A stretch of DNA of 64,000 nucleotides from Delphinus delphis (taxonomy: Eukaryota; Chordata; Mammalia; Artiodactyla; Delphinidae), in contig NC_082694.2 of assembly GCF_949987515.2 (NCBI RefSeq), forward strand, positions 69,376,080 to 69,440,079. The letters are read 5' to 3'. Positions 1-10,294 of this stretch are shown here, one piece after another. The notes under the pieces are model-generated. The model saw nothing but the letters and a program-made list of their open reading frames with translations. It searched no databases and was not told where the DNA came from. The position numbers were made by a program, and so were the translations under genes. Within the stretch, counting starts at the first letter, position 1. Each line of letters starts with the position of its first letter.

Positions 1-64
1 GCCTTTGCCAGTAGCCCTCGGATGATGCCACGCAGCTCCCGGCTCACCAGGCTGTAGGGATAAT
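1..64 (-). CDS. TMEM214: TMEM214 coding exon 4 (truncated by window edge)
   Basis: The minus strand has the acceptor TCGCAG just before position 64. The exon completes the split Asp codon of exon 3 and continues YPYSLVSRELRGIIRGLLAK. The reading frame is open to the window edge, so the exon's 3' end is not visible. Confidence 0.93.
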
Positions 65-351
65 CTGCGACCGAGAGGCCTCGTATGAGTGCTAGGACCA
101 GAAGCCTCTGCCAGCTCTGAGAGCTCTGGTTTGCCCCCTGAGAACGGTACGTGGAGGCAGAGGTCACTGCACTGTGGCTGGCATCCTCCCTATTTCAACG
201 AGGTCCGGAAACTTTTAAGCCATGATGATTTGAGAACAGCTGAAATCACCCATGTAAATCAGGGCAGTAGGGGGCATTGGGCTCAGTTACTAAGTAACAT
301 GCTTACGCACAGCCCTTTCATAATTTCCTTGAACTTGTCTGGAGAACTAAC

Positions 352-502
352 CGTGAGTATGCTGGCTTAGTGTGGGCTCACTTGGAGGCACTTGGAGCTT
401 GTAGTTGAGATAGCTGGCCAGGTCCTTCAACCACACAGATGGGTTGCCAGAGAACACGCTTTGGCTCTTGTCCAGTTCCTTCTGCAGAGCTGCCAGGTCC
501 AG
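352..502 (-). CDS. TMEM214: TMEM214 coding exon 3
   Basis: The exon is 151 bp, with acceptor CCTGGCAG and donor G|GTTAGT. It starts in phase 0 and ends after the first base of a codon. The translation includes LQKELDKSQSVFSGNPSVWL and KDLASYLNYKLQVPPSEPTL, followed by SQHTH. This is a highly conserved cytosolic stretch of TMEM214. Confidence 0.95.
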
Positions 503-1067
503 CTGCCAGGGACACAGGACCCTCATGGTGAGTTGTGGGTACAGAGTAATGGGGTAGAGGTGGGAAAATGGTTGAACTAGGTGGTGGTAGGAAGAACAAA
601 GGGTTTCTGCTTTTAAACGAAAGTATGTGGAATGCCACACTTTTGCTGAATCCAGATCTTTAGGAAACAGAGACCATGACAGCTGCAATTGCTGATCTCA
701 AGGACTAATACTCTTGGGCCCTTCACAGGTTCAAGGGGAAAAACAGAAGACTAGATGGAAAATGAAAGATCACTCCTTCCTTGTGGAGAGGAACCACAAG
801 CAGTTTTTCTAAATCCTCCCTGTATCTCTGGATTTTCAAGGCCCTCCTCTCACTAATCTATGTTTCTCTATAAACGTATTTCCTTTCCATCCTAAGTGCA
901 AACACTGTACCCCTTGGGGTTTCCATCCTTTCCTGAACGCCTCCTCTCAGCCAGCAATGTCCCACATTCCACAGGTCCCTGAGCCGCCTGTCCCCCTCCC
1001 GCTCCTCTCATTTTCTCTACTCCTTGAGTCCTCATTCTTGCCCTGCCTAAAGCCTAGGCACACTCAC
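503..1067 (-). other. TMEM214: TMEM214 intron 2
   Basis: This is a short intron between matched GT donor and CAG acceptor sites. I see no further coding sequence or clear mobile element in it. Confidence 0.85.
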
Positions 1068-1267
1068 AGCTTTCAGTGCCTCCTCCAGGCTGCGAAAGCG
1101 GCCCTGCTTCTGGTTCTGGTTGGTGAGCGTGGCCACCTTCTTAGTCTGCTTCTTGTTCCCCGGTTTCTTAGGCTCCACAGCAGGGGGTGGAACCTGCTCC
1201 TTATTCTGCCGCTTCATGATTTTCTCAAAGCCCCGCTCATACAGGGTGCTTGTCGTCTGGATTGGAG
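1068..1267 (-). CDS. TMEM214: TMEM214 coding exon 2
   Basis: The exon is 200 bp, with acceptor ACCCCAG and donor GCT|GTGAGT. It encodes TTSTLYERGFEKIMKRQNKE, then a lysine- and proline-rich linker (PKKPGNKKQTKK), then RFRSLEEALKA. The basic low-complexity linker is typical of the TMEM214 N-terminal region. Confidence 0.95.
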
Positions 1268-2254
1268 CTGGGGTAATGACAGGCAGAGAAAGGGGGGCAG
1301 CCCTGAGTCAGGAGGGCCTCACAGGAACAGTGGTCCCTTCCTCCACACTGTCACCTAATTCATCTCCAGGGAGGATCCTGCCTCAAAGCCCCTTCTTGCT
1401 GTCCTGCTTCAGGAGCAGGGCAGGGAGCCCTCCTGGCTGCTTCTTCAGTAATCACAGCTCGTGAGTTCATGGGCTCTTTCACAGAGATGAGACGTTTCTT
1501 TATTAGGAAATCAGAGTATGTGAGAATCGGTGGTTGGGGGTGGGATACGGACGGCTGGCTTCTTTGTTGAATGGCTACCAGTCTGGGAGATCAGGATTTT
1601 TCCATCTTGGTTCTACCCCAGTTCCTTCTGGTTCAGATGTGACAACTCTATAATCAACAAGTGGCAAGCCTTCTCCACTCCTCCAGGAGGCTTTGAGGAA
1701 ACCAGCACCACTTAGAATAATACTTGGTGGGTGTGGACAGTGTGTGGTGGGTCATTTCTCCCAGTGCAGGGCCTCATGTGCGTCCCAGTCCCCACGCCCA
1801 CTCCCGACCTGCTGGTTACTTAAGGCGGGGGCACCGTGTATAATGAACCAGGATGCCTCTCCGCAGCTCTCGGACACCTGCCCAGAGAGGCCAGGCCAGG
1901 GCCCGGGAACAGCTGGTAGGGCGTATGTGCAGTCAGCTGAGCGTCCGAAGACCAGAATCCCGGTCCCCACTGACATGGGATCCTGGACAAGGCATCTAAC
2001 TTCGCTGGGCCTCAGTTTACTCATTTGAGAGGCAAGGACAGCGACTTCCCTCGCGCTGTCTACCTCCCGTGAGGCTCAAAATAGGCAACGCCAGGGTAGC
2101 GCCGGCTGAACTGGGAGGTACCGATCGGCAGGAGAGCTCGCGCCTCCAGGAGTCCGGGGGTGTTTTGACCCTCTGGGCTCGGGTAGCTGCTCCCTACCAC
2201 CCGTGGGGGCAGGCCCGGGGCCGGGCCGCGGCGGCGGGCCGCGTGGGTACTCAC
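1268..2254 (-). other. TMEM214: TMEM214 intron 1
   Basis: This 987-bp intron runs between exons 1 and 2. Its promoter-proximal end is GC-rich and belongs to the CpG island. A MIR-like fragment lies near 1930-2045. Nothing else is recognised. Confidence 0.85.
1930..2045 (+). repeat. MIR-like SINE fragment
   Basis: The order of motifs follows the MIR core: agaccagaatcccggtcccc, then tcctggacaaggcatctaac, then ctcagtttactcatttgaga. It is diverged and short. Confidence 0.6.
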
Positions 2255-2399
2255 GGGTCAGGTCGTACTTCCACACTCCGTTCGCCTCCCCGAGCGCCCG
2301 GCGGTCCCCTCCGCCGCCTTTACCACTGCTGCCGGCCCCAGGCCGCCGCCCCTTCTTCACCACCTCCCAGCGCCCCCCACCCGCCGTCCTGGCCGACAT
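2255..2399 (-). CDS. TMEM214: TMEM214 coding exon 1 (start codon at 2399-2397)
   Basis: The ATG at 2399 opens MSARTAGGGRWEVVKKGRRP, then a glycine-rich stretch, then RALGEANGVWKYDLT, and the exon ends at C|GTGAGT. This start was chosen because the peptide matches the family N-terminus. The plus strand contains no 'cat' triplet from 2400 to about 2545, so no upstream AUG precedes it in the likely 5' UTR. The exon lies inside a CpG island and is very GC-rich. Confidence 0.95.
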
Positions 2400-2507
2400 G
2401 GCTCCGAGCCTCCCGCCACGGCCACCTCCCTGGACTTTCCGGTCCGGCGCGGACGCGCAGCGCTCTGCCACGTCTCCTCGCAGGGCCTCGCGGCGCGTGA
2501 CGCCACC

Positions 2508-2532
2508 CGCAAGGCAGCCTGGGACTTGTAGT
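2508..2532 (-). promoter_or_regulatory. ZNF143/THAP11-type promoter element
   Basis: The minus strand reads ACTACAAGTCCCAGG, then CTGCCTTGCG, with no gap between the two parts. This is close to the well-known ACTACAANTCCCAGNATGC promoter motif with its trailing TGCG. It lies about 110-135 bp upstream of the TMEM214 start codon, as expected for this positioning motif. Confidence 0.7.
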
Positions 2533-3379
2533 CTTTCGTGTTTGCCTGGTTCTCCCACTCTAGGGGTCGGGTCGGCATCGGGGCCTTTTCGCAGCAAAAA
2601 ACCAGCCAGGCAAAGATGTTGAGATGAGAGGCTTTTGCATTCAGACAACTTTTATTGAGCAAAATGTGAAGGCATTGGGTGACTTGGTGGAAATTTAACT
2701 GTTTGTTTTTCTTTCCGTTCTAGTTGTGCAAGAAGGATGGAATGAAAATAGTTCTCATCTCCCAGGAGAGTTTGAAGATTAAATGCTTCCTTCCTTGTAG
2801 GAAAGTGCTAGTTTTTCTGTTGCTAGTGATTAAACTTTGGGTTTAATGAGCTATAAAAATCTGTTCTGCAGGAACAAGGAAGAGGATGGAGTTTGAGGGA
2901 AGAGGCAGTATTTGGAGGGCAGGAAGTGGAGAGCGGAGAGTCCTTCTGGTAGGAGGCACAGAAAAGTCTGGGGCCCCGGTACAGCCAGCGCTGGGTTCCC
3001 CTTCCAGGCAATGGGAAAGAAAAGACTCTGACTCCCACCACAAGAGTCAGTCTCAAGTCCCAGATGTGGCAGGGAAGGGATCGAGAGCTGCAGACCTGGG
3101 GAACCACTCAAACAGGTTACTGCTCAGACATCCACTATCTCCCGAGGGCCTTCTGCCAGGCTTGTAGTATCACGTGAGACCTCAAAACTTGAAGCATCCC
3201 AGCAGGGGAGGATGAGCGAAGGTGAACTGGAAGGGATCTATCACGATTAAGGAAATGTGCTATTTCATGTACACTCCTACATTTGAGGATGGGATTCACA
3301 CCTGCCATACTGAGGAACAAGACAGGCAAGCCGTTATAGTAAGAACTAATAGAGTTCAGTTTCCCACAGGACGAATAGC

Positions 3380-3760
3380 TTAGGGAGTGATGAATTCCTT
3401 TAGGAAGGGGATTAGAGAAGGCTTCTTGAAGGAGATGACCCTTGAGATGGGTCCTGAGGAATGGGCAAATTTTCATTGGCTGGGGATGAGGACAAGTGGA
3501 GAGAACAGGCCAGTTGTATGGATTTATTGATTTAAGCAGAGTCCTAGAGGTGGGACACAGCGTGGCAAGGCTGGGAGACTGGAAGTAGTTCAATGTGACA
3601 GTGCTTAAGGGATTTTGGAGAGGATGCGGTTGGAAATGGATCTGAGCCCATATGCCATGGGCCTTGCCTGCCAAATTCGGACTTTGTCCTCCAGACCCTG
3701 GGAAGCCAGTAGGAAAGGGGCACATCTGCTTTTGGGAAGGTAAATGGGGATATGTGAAGG
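3380..3760 (+). repeat. Ancient mammalian dispersed repeat (family not named)
   Basis: The phrases ggcttcttgaaggagatgac, actggaagtagttcaatgtg and actttgtcctccagaccctg occur in an order that recurs elsewhere in this window (about 11455-12000 and 22020-22360). I recognise the pattern as a common old mammalian repeat, but I cannot give its family name with confidence. Confidence 0.45.
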
Positions 3761-4545
3761 ATGGGATGGGGTGGGGGAAAGGCAGGAAGGGGGATACAAC
3801 CGGCTCTTGCTGCCTCCTTCTGCCTGCCCTCCAGCCCCTTCAGGCCTGACCGTAGCTGACTTTGCCTCTGAGATGCAGTGCTTTTGGCAAGGAACAGATT
3901 TGAGCTGATCATTAATCAATTCAGTTTTTTCAGATCATTGGTTTAGCTCTACTCAGACACTATCTTCTCTTTGTTCTGCCTCTTCTGTGTCACATGTATG
4001 GTCACAGAAGAGACACTGTTCTTGGAAGAGAAACAGAATGGGCTTTCCATAGAGGCAAAGAAGGGGGCTGCTCCATGGTGGAAATGTATAGAAAGGGAGG
4101 GGCTTTATTTCCTATCTTTCCTTAGAATAGTCTGGCAGGTCATCTGTTGTGACTTGGCATCTAAGGGATAGAAGTCATTCACTTACTTATCCAGTAGCAT
4201 TTCCTAAGCACCTTCTTCTCTACCTAAGCACCTAGCATGGTGCTAGGTGGAGCTAGAGGACACACCTCACTTGCTTGAGAGGAACTCGAAGCTTGTGTGG
4301 GAGACAACTGTGTAAACAGAAAATTATGGTTCACCATCCTAAATGTTGCAGACATTGGGAAGGAGGCAGTGGCTTCACATCCTTGAGCTCTGGGTGTTCA
4401 AAGAGCAGCCTTAGACACTAGCCATGGAGGTGGGCTTAGGCAGGTACCCATGGGGTTTGAGGGAAGAATCAAAAGAGGAGGACGGGTGGGTGTCCAGTGT
4501 GGAGGCGAGAAGAAGAGTGAGCTCACTGAAGCAGTTTGACCCACC

Positions 4546-5040
4546 GTAGTAGTTTCCTATTGCTGCTGTAACACATTGCCACAAACTTACTGGCTTAAAA
4601 CAACACAAACTTCTAATCTTACAGTTCTGGAAGGGGAGGTCTGTCAGGGTCTCACTGGGCTAAATATGGTGTCTGCAGGGCAGCGGTCCACTGTGGAGGC
4701 TCTAGGGGAGAGTTTCTTTGCCTTTCCCAGCCTCTAGAGGCTGACCAAATTCCTTCGCTCATAGCTCCCTTCCATCTTCAAAGTCAGCAATGGCGGGTCA
4801 CGTCCTCCTCAGATTGCATCACTCTGACCTCCTGGCCCCTGCCCCAATTTTGTGGACCCCTGCAATTACATTGGGCCCGCCTGGATAATCCAGGATACTC
4901 TCCCTATTTTAAGGTCAACTGATTAGCAATTTAATTCCATCTGCAGCTTAATTCCCCTTCACCATGTAACCTAACATAGCCATAGGTTCTGGGGATTATG
5001 ACGTGGACATCTCGGGGGAGGTGTTATTCTGTCTACCACA
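4546..5040 (-). repeat. MaLR (MLT1-like) LTR
   Basis: Read on the plus strand this is the reverse complement of an MLT1-type LTR. It opens with gtttcctattgctgctgtaa and gcttaaaacaacacaaactt, continues with caaagtcagcaatggcgggt, and ends with cataggttctggggattatg. It is a solitary LTR of about 500 bp with no internal region beside it. Confidence 0.8.
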
Positions 5041-5514
5041 CCCACTTAACCAGCAGGGTGAGGTCTCGGCCTGAAAATGAACATTGGGCAACGCAGGGAA
5101 ACTACGTTATCCTTTTACTATATCTACCTGGAATGGTGGGGGGAAAAGCCTTTTAAAATTAGGCACAGGAATTAAAAATCATAATGATAAATAAATGCAG
5201 GCAGGGAACTTGTTGGAGAAGAAAAGCAGAATAAGATCAGAAGTCTCTGTGCGTGGGGGTGGCAGTCAAACGGAGGAATTGAAGTGAATGAGGAACAAAC
5301 AGACACAGTTTGCTTATTTCAGGCTTATAACTGGAGTCATCTGAGAAGTGGTGGCAGTCTGGGAGGAGGGTCATGGAGCAGGGCCATGGAAGAAACACAA
5401 TCCCCGTGGTATCGCAGGCATACTCAGGATGGCAAGGAAACATCTACCAGGGCTAGTCTGAAGCTAGAGGAACGTTCTGGAGGTCACACCTCTGTGGTCT
5501 TTGTGAGTGAGCCC

Positions 5515-5640
5515 TGAACCCTGAGTCAGGAGGTCTCAGTTCTAGTCTAGTTTTTTACCACCTTGAGCAAGCCATGTCACATATTGTTCTCAGTCCTTTC
5601 ATCAGTAAATGCAGGACTGTTCTAGATGACAGCCAAGGCT
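5515..5640 (+). repeat. MIR-like SINE fragment
   Basis: The order of tcagttctagtctagttttt, ccttgagcaagccatgtcac and ctttcatcagtaaatgcagg follows the MIR core domain. Confidence 0.6.
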
Positions 5641-6284
5641 CTGTTTGAATGGGCCCGGTATCCACATGCATTTCAGCGCCCTCGGGGCCTCCGGGACACT
5701 GGTTATCATGGCCCTTGGCCGGCACACACCAGGATTGCAGGGCTGTACGGAGGTCGTGACAGAGTTCCCGGCTCCCGTTAGAGCCTGTTCTGTGGAAGGA
5801 ACCCCTTGGACATTGCTTTCCTTCTGGGCTTCAGTTCTTAGAGCCGTTGCTCTTTGTAGCTCACTCAGCTCTGTCACATGAGCCCTTGTCCGCAGCTGGA
5901 TCACTGTTGTGGGGCGTACGAGCTTTGACAAGGGTGGGGGACAATATGCAGTCATACTGGCCCAAAGGGGACTGAAACAAAGCACCTCTCAGCCAGGCCC
6001 CCCTGTTACCCCACAGCTGCTTTACTGGGCTGCCCATCGTCACAGCCATGGCCCTGAACTTTGTTCCTCTTCAGGGAATGGCAAGCCCTTAAAGCCCGGG
6101 CATCAGCGTTGGGAGATGGGGGCTAGGTCAGAGCTGGGCTCTTGAGGCTAAGCCAGTGGCGGTTTCTGGGCCCGAGGGAGGACGGCAGGGGTGCTGTGCT
6201 CCATGGCCATCGCCTCTGGAGACGGGGTCTCTCAGGAGAAGAGCGCTGAGAGCCAGGCTGTGGCTCAGTTGAGGGAGACGTGGT

Positions 6285-7150
6285 ATGGACTTTTACCACA
6301 CAAGTTTATTTAAATAAAAGTGAACACGTATGCAGGCTGGGTGGCCCGAGGGGCAGGGGTTGGGGAGGCGGGCAGAGGGGAGGCAGACGTACAGGAGGGT
6401 CCAGGCAGAGAATGTGTGGTATGAACCAAGCTGCAGGGGGAGTGGCTGGGGGCCTCGGGGCAGTGCTGGGCTTCGGTGCTGGGGTCAGGGGGCCGAGGGT
6501 GGGCAAGCCTGGTGCCAGGAGGTCATTTTCATCCCTCACGTGCTCCCCTCGCTCTCCCTGACCACCGGGGCCTAAGGCACCCCCTCCTCAGTCACCCTAT
6601 CCCTCTCCTGACATCAGCCTTTCCCTCAACTACTGGGAAGTCAAAAGACAAAATAAATAAGAATCGGTGAGTCCTGCCACAGCCCTGGCAACGGGGAAGG
6701 GAGGCCAAGCCAGACACGCTGCCCCAGAGCCCGTGCTGTCAGCCCTGGGAAAAGAACAGGTAAAGTGCAAGGAAAATCCAGTAAGTAAAAATATACCAAT
6801 GACTTTGTCAAATATACAGCTGCTGGCTGTCAGGGGAGCAGGCGGCTGGCTGGGGTGGGTGGCAGCAGCCCCCTGGGAAGTGTTGGCCGACACAGCACAG
6901 AGACCACGGAAATAAATAGGGGTGGGGAGTGGGCAGGGATCCCGCCCAACTGGGCCTCTGCCACAGGAGGAGGGGCCCTTACCTGCTCACCTGCCCCCCA
7001 CCCCCAAGCCCTGCTCGCCAGGCTCCCCAGGGCCACGGCACTGACACAAAGCACCCGGCCAGCTGGCTGTCAGGGAAGGATTATAATGTGGGCATGGGAG
7101 CGGGGTGAGGGGCACGGCAGCCGTGCAGTCAGCCAGGGCTGGAGCCGCCC
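6285..7150 (-). other. MAPRE3: MAPRE3 3' UTR
   Basis: This is about 866 nt between the TGA at 7153-7151 and the inferred cleavage site. The half nearest the stop codon is GC-rich. A more A/T-rich patch at 6785-6820 contains UGUAUAUU in the mRNA sense (6818-6811), which resembles a Pumilio site. No mobile element interrupts it. Confidence 0.8.
6305..6310 (-). terminator. MAPRE3: MAPRE3 polyadenylation signal (AATAAA)
   Basis: The plus strand reads tttatt, which gives AATAAA on the gene strand, about 840 nt past the stop codon. Cleavage would be expected about 15-25 nt further, near 6280-6290. The exact site is not visible. Confidence 0.8.
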
Positions 7151-7219
7151 TCAGTACTCGTCCTGGTCTTCCTGTTGGTGTTCCTCGATCTCATCGTCCT
7201 CCGGGGGTGCAAATCCTTC
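7151..7219 (-). CDS. MAPRE3: MAPRE3 last coding exon (EB3 residues 260-281)
   Basis: After the acceptor CCTCCAG the exon reads EGFAPPEDDEIEEHQQEDQ, then DEY and TGA. This is the acidic EB3 tail. The terminal aromatic Tyr of the EEY/F-like motif is present; that tail binds CAP-Gly domains such as those of CLIP-170 and p150Glued. Confidence 0.97.
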   Translation of the reverse strand, partial: EGFAPPEDDEIEEHQQEDQDEY

Positions 7220-7460
7220 CTGGAGGGTGGAAGGGAGAGAGGAGGTGAGTCAGGCAGGCAGGCTGAGGGTGCGGACTCCTGAGGGTAGCTTGGGAGCCAG
7301 GGCCCAGGTTCCTGTCCTACTTGCCCTGCTCACGCCCTGGGAGACCTTGGGCTGGTGACTTCGGCTGGCTGCCCTCATCGGCCCACGTTCTCCAAGGCCC
7401 CTTCTGGCGTGAGGGCCCGGCGGGAGTGCGGGAGGCTCAGCAGGCACTGGCGGGACTCAC

Positions 7461-7613
7461 CTCGGTGGCGTAGAGAATGCCGATGATGCCCGAGATGACG
7501 GGGCTGTTCTCGCTTTCGTGTTCCTGGCAGATGAGCTCAATGTCCCGGAGTTTGCTGAAGTAGAAGTCGCGCTCCTTCTCCAGCCCATCCACTGTCAGCT
7601 TCAAATCCAATAG
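7461..7613 (-). CDS. MAPRE3: MAPRE3 coding exon (EB3 residues 209-259)
   Basis: This 153-nt phase-0 exon reads LLDLKLTVDGLEKERDFYFS, then KLRDIELICQEHESENSPV, then ISGIIGILYATE. It forms the EB homology domain: a coiled coil leading into the FYFSKLRxIE segment that makes the SxIP-binding pocket and dimer core. The second residue is Leu where I recall Val in human EB3, which would be a conservative change. Confidence 0.97.
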
Positions 7614-9180
7614 CTGCTCGGGGAGAAGGTGGTGTTCAAGCCAGAGACCACCGCCTCGGACTCCCTTCCCGCCCTGACGCCCCGGGGGCCTGGCTTTTGT
7701 GGCGGGGCTTTCTCAGCTGCCAGCGTCCACGCCACTCACCTGCTGGTTGAGTTCAAGAATCTGGGCATCGGTCTCGTGGCCACCATTTCGGGCTGATGGA
7801 GGATTCTTCCGGAGGATGCAGGGTGGAGCCACGTTGCTCAGCCGGCCGGAGGTCTGCATGTTTTTGGGGCCTGTGGGGGACGTCCTCTGTGGAACTGCCC
7901 AGAGGAGAAAAGTCAGATCGGGGCTGCGTGAGCCCACAGCTCACGTGGCACGAGACAGCCTGGTGTGACTGCGGGGCAGGCCCATGCGAAAGGCAGGCAC
8001 TCTCGCCCTCCCCACCTCTCCCTCTCAGATGGGCATCTACAGCTAGGCCTCAAGCCACGGCCACACGTGACACCACAGCAGCGGGGCAGCCCTCTGGCAA
8101 GCCTGGGAGAGCAGGGGCTACAGGGAACTAAAGGAAGTGTAAGGTGTAGGCAGGGAGGAGAGCTGGCCTGAGGGGGAGAGGAGGGAACTGGGATGGCGAA
8201 TTTGGGGAGTGGGGCTGGAGGGTTGAGGGCCCTCTTGCACTGACAGCCGGGGCCTGGGGAAAAGCAGCTGGCACAGGGTCTCGCTGGGTCTTTGCTAACA
8301 GATACCCCAGCCCACAGCCATCCTCCCCGGGGGTGCCTTCTGGAGGAGATCACAGAAGCCTGCCCCTGCCCCTCTGGGCTCCCTGCCTCAGGATGGTCTC
8401 TGGGCCCTCTGCTGGGCCTGATTCAGGGACCCCACTCCTCCCCTGCACACCCGGCATGCTGTGGCCACTTATTGTCCAGCTATGGCGGCTCCCAGGACAG
8501 AGCTTCTGATGCAAAGCAAGCAGAGGAGTGGGGGCAGCCCCAGGCGGGCAGCAGCACACACAGAGGAGCCGCTCTGCTATGACGGGTTCAGACGCGTGCG
8601 GGGCTGCGCCTCTGCTCTCGCCAACCTTCCCATCCCCCAAAGGCCCTGTTGCTTTTTCCCCTTCTCCTCTGGAACCCAGACAAAGCCTCGTTTCCAGAGA
8701 CTCATCTCTTGAGGACTTAGGGCTGTGGGATTTTGGAAATGGGGGAAGATATGGTCAAGCTTGGCCAACTCCCATCCCCGGGGAGTCAAGTGGGCAGGGG
8801 GCAAGAAGTGTCTGTAGTGCCGGCCCAGGCCCTTGGCCTGGATGGACCTGGACAGAGGGACCAAGCCAGGGGCTGCCCCATCATCTTGAGGCAGAGGAGT
8901 TGGCTCGGGCTACAGAGGGAAGTGCCCCGGGGCCTCCCATCACCAGCTGCCACCTTGGCCGGTGCCGGTGGCTCTCCTTTTGTAGCAGTCTCTGGAGCCC
9001 TCTCCTCCCTACTGTGACTCCCCCTGGTCTAAGCGGGCAGCAGGCGGCGTCATCTGAACTCCGTGATAACAGTCTCCTCTAGGCTGGCAGGGCCGGGCCG
9101 GTGGCCCAGGGGCCGCTCCTGGCTGTAGCGCCCTTCCGGCCCGGCCCCCCACACTCCCTCCCCCAGCTCGGGCACATTAC
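7614..9180 (-). other. MAPRE3: MAPRE3 introns around residues 157-208
   Basis: A 126-bp intron (7614-7739) and a 1286-bp intron (7895-9180) flank the linker exon (7740-7894). Both are GC-rich single-copy sequence with no recognised mobile element. A separate 241-bp intron (7220-7460) precedes the last exon. Confidence 0.8.
7740..7894 (-). CDS. MAPRE3: MAPRE3 coding exon (EB3 residues 157-208)
   Basis: This 155-nt exon runs from acceptor ACTGCCCAG... reading CTGGGCAG to donor CAG|GTGAGT. It encodes the flexible linker (VPQRTSPTGPKNMQTSGRLS, then NVAPPCILRKNPPSARNGG) and the start of the coiled coil (TDAQILELNQQ). The linker is rich in Ser, Thr, Pro and basic residues, as expected for the phosphorylated, microtubule-affine linker of EB proteins. 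Confidence 0.97.
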
Positions 9181-9382
9181 CTGCTGTGCCAATGAGTTTC
9201 TTGGATTTGTTGAAGATCTGATCACCTGGATTAGGAGGTGGTGCTACGTCCTGGCCCTGCCGCGCCAGCAGAGGGTTGTAATCCTTTCCATCATAGTTTG
9301 CGTCAAAGAATTTCTTAAACCACTGAATAAACTCAAAATTATCTTGGAATTTTCCTTTCACTAATTTCTCTACAGGAATGAT
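9181..9382 (-). CDS. MAPRE3: MAPRE3 coding exon (EB3 residues 90-156)
   Basis: This 202-nt exon follows acceptor CTATTTCAG and ends at G|GTAATG. It reads [20 protein letters not shown], then [20 protein letters not shown], then [20 protein letters not shown]. It is the C-terminal half of the calponin-homology domain, which contacts the microtubule lattice, running into the linker. Confidence 0.97.
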
Positions 9383-9973
9383 CTGAAATAGACCACATAA
9401 GCAGAGAACTTTAACCTCCCGCTGCTGCAGGGCTGCCTTTCTCTGTGAGAGGGCCACTGCTCTCAGGAAAGCCAGCCCCTGGGCTGCAGCATCCTCCACC
9501 TTCTCCACCTGGCCCCCCTCCCGTGCCACCAGGGCAGATGGGTAGGCGGCAGGCCCTTTCCTCCAGGCACAGGAGGAAGTGTGTGGGGAGACATCCCTTG
9601 GTGCTGGGCCTGCATGTGGGGTGAGGGCTGCTGGAACCAGGGTCCTGGGCCGTTGAGGCAGTCGAGTGAGCCAAGAGACCTTTCCTGGGCCTTCCAGAGG
9701 AGGAATTAATAGGACCAATATACGAGGCTCAAGTGCTGGGGTGTAGGGTCCAGAGAGGAGGAAGGGACAGGAATGTCATCGGGATGGGATGTCAAAGTTG
9801 TGGGGTTTTCCACTGAGCCTGGAGCTGGGGGAACATTCCCCCTGGAGAGTCGGGGTGGAGAGAGGCGTGAGAACTGGATGGACCCCAACAGCCCCTGCTG
9901 CCCTGGCTGGCGGGCCATCTTCTTTCCCAGGGTCACACAGCTCCTCGGGGCCCCTCAGAGCGCAGGCACCTAC
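9383..9973 (-). other. MAPRE3: MAPRE3 intron between calponin-homology exons
   Basis: This 591-bp GC-rich intron has no recognised repeat or extra exon. Confidence 0.8.
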
Positions 9974-10119
9974 TTTATCAACACCCATCTTCTTGAATGC
10001 TGCTTGCAGCACCTTGAAGTTGTGAATATATTCATGCTCTAGCTTGGCCTGGAACTTCACCTTCCTCAAGTGCACACAGCCAGGGAAGAGCATGTCCATG
10101 AACTGGCAGTAAGCGGCCC
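9974..10119 (-). CDS. MAPRE3: MAPRE3 coding exon (EB3 residues 41-89)
   Basis: This 146-nt exon follows acceptor CTCCACAG and ends at AAA|GTAGGT. It reads [20 protein letters not shown], then [20 protein letters not shown], then FKKMGVDK. It lies in the central part of the calponin-homology domain and is a hallmark EB-family sequence. Confidence 0.97.
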
Positions 10120-10294
10120 CTGTGGAGAAACACAAGATGCTCGTTTTCACGTCCCCAGGCCAACTGGGGCTACTCCCCCAAACCTCTCCGTCTCCTCTTC
10201 TCTCTCTCTGTTCCCAGAGCCGGGGCCAGACTTCCCAAGAGTGAGAGCAATTACCATACAGTGATGCAAATATGTACCAGCACCGTATCAAACA

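Larger units (their letters stand above)
1..2500 (-). other. TMEM214: TMEM214 transcription unit, 5' part (exons 1-4; gene continues off the left edge)
   Basis: Four minus-strand coding exons (2399-2255, 1267-1068, 502-352, 64-1) splice in phase and give a protein beginning MSARTAGGGRWEVVKKGRRP. This closely resembles the TMEM214 N-terminus as I recall it. TMEM214 is an endoplasmic reticulum multi-pass membrane protein reported to anchor procaspase-4 during ER-stress apoptosis. Its membrane segments lie towards the C-terminus, outside this window. The 560 coding bases seen correspond to about 187 of roughly 690 residues. All donors are GT (GTGAGT, GTGAGT, GTTAGT) and all acceptors are CAG. 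Introns are 987, 565 and 287 bp. The upstream neighbour on the same strand is MAPRE3, whose poly(A) signal lies about 3.8 kb upstream of this promoter. The transcription start is estimated, not observed. Confidence 0.95.
2100..2535 (-). promoter_or_regulatory. TMEM214: TMEM214 CpG-island promoter
   Basis: This is a dense G+C and CpG segment covering exon 1 and the region just upstream. No TATA box is placed to drive the minus strand. An ETS-type CCGGAA core lies on the minus strand at 2442-2437, a TGACG-type half site near 2498-2502, and a ZNF143/THAP11-like element at 2508-2532. This is typical of a broadly expressed TATA-less promoter. The start site probably lies near 2450-2510, but this is inferred. 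Confidence 0.8.
2540..6284. other. TMEM214-MAPRE3 intergenic region
   Basis: No exon is recognised here. It holds an old dispersed repeat at about 3380-3760, an MLT1-like LTR at 4546-5040 and a MIR fragment near 5515-5640. The remainder (2540-3380, 3760-4545, 5041-5515, 5640-6284) shows nothing I can name. The last 150 bp before the MAPRE3 poly(A) site is GC-rich. Confidence 0.75.

Noticed and set aside
2400..2648. In-frame upstream extension of TMEM214 to an ATG at 2648
   Set aside because: The extension runs through the promoter motifs and its peptide does not resemble TMEM214. The ATG at 2399 matches the family N-terminus.
2650..2655. AATAAA on the minus strand upstream of TMEM214
   Set aside because: It lies in AT-rich, repeat-like sequence with no minus-strand gene ending there. 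MAPRE3 has its own signal at 6305.
8950..8965. CTCF-like site on the minus strand (ccaaggtggcag)
   Set aside because: The five bases before the AGGTGGC core do not fit the consensus.
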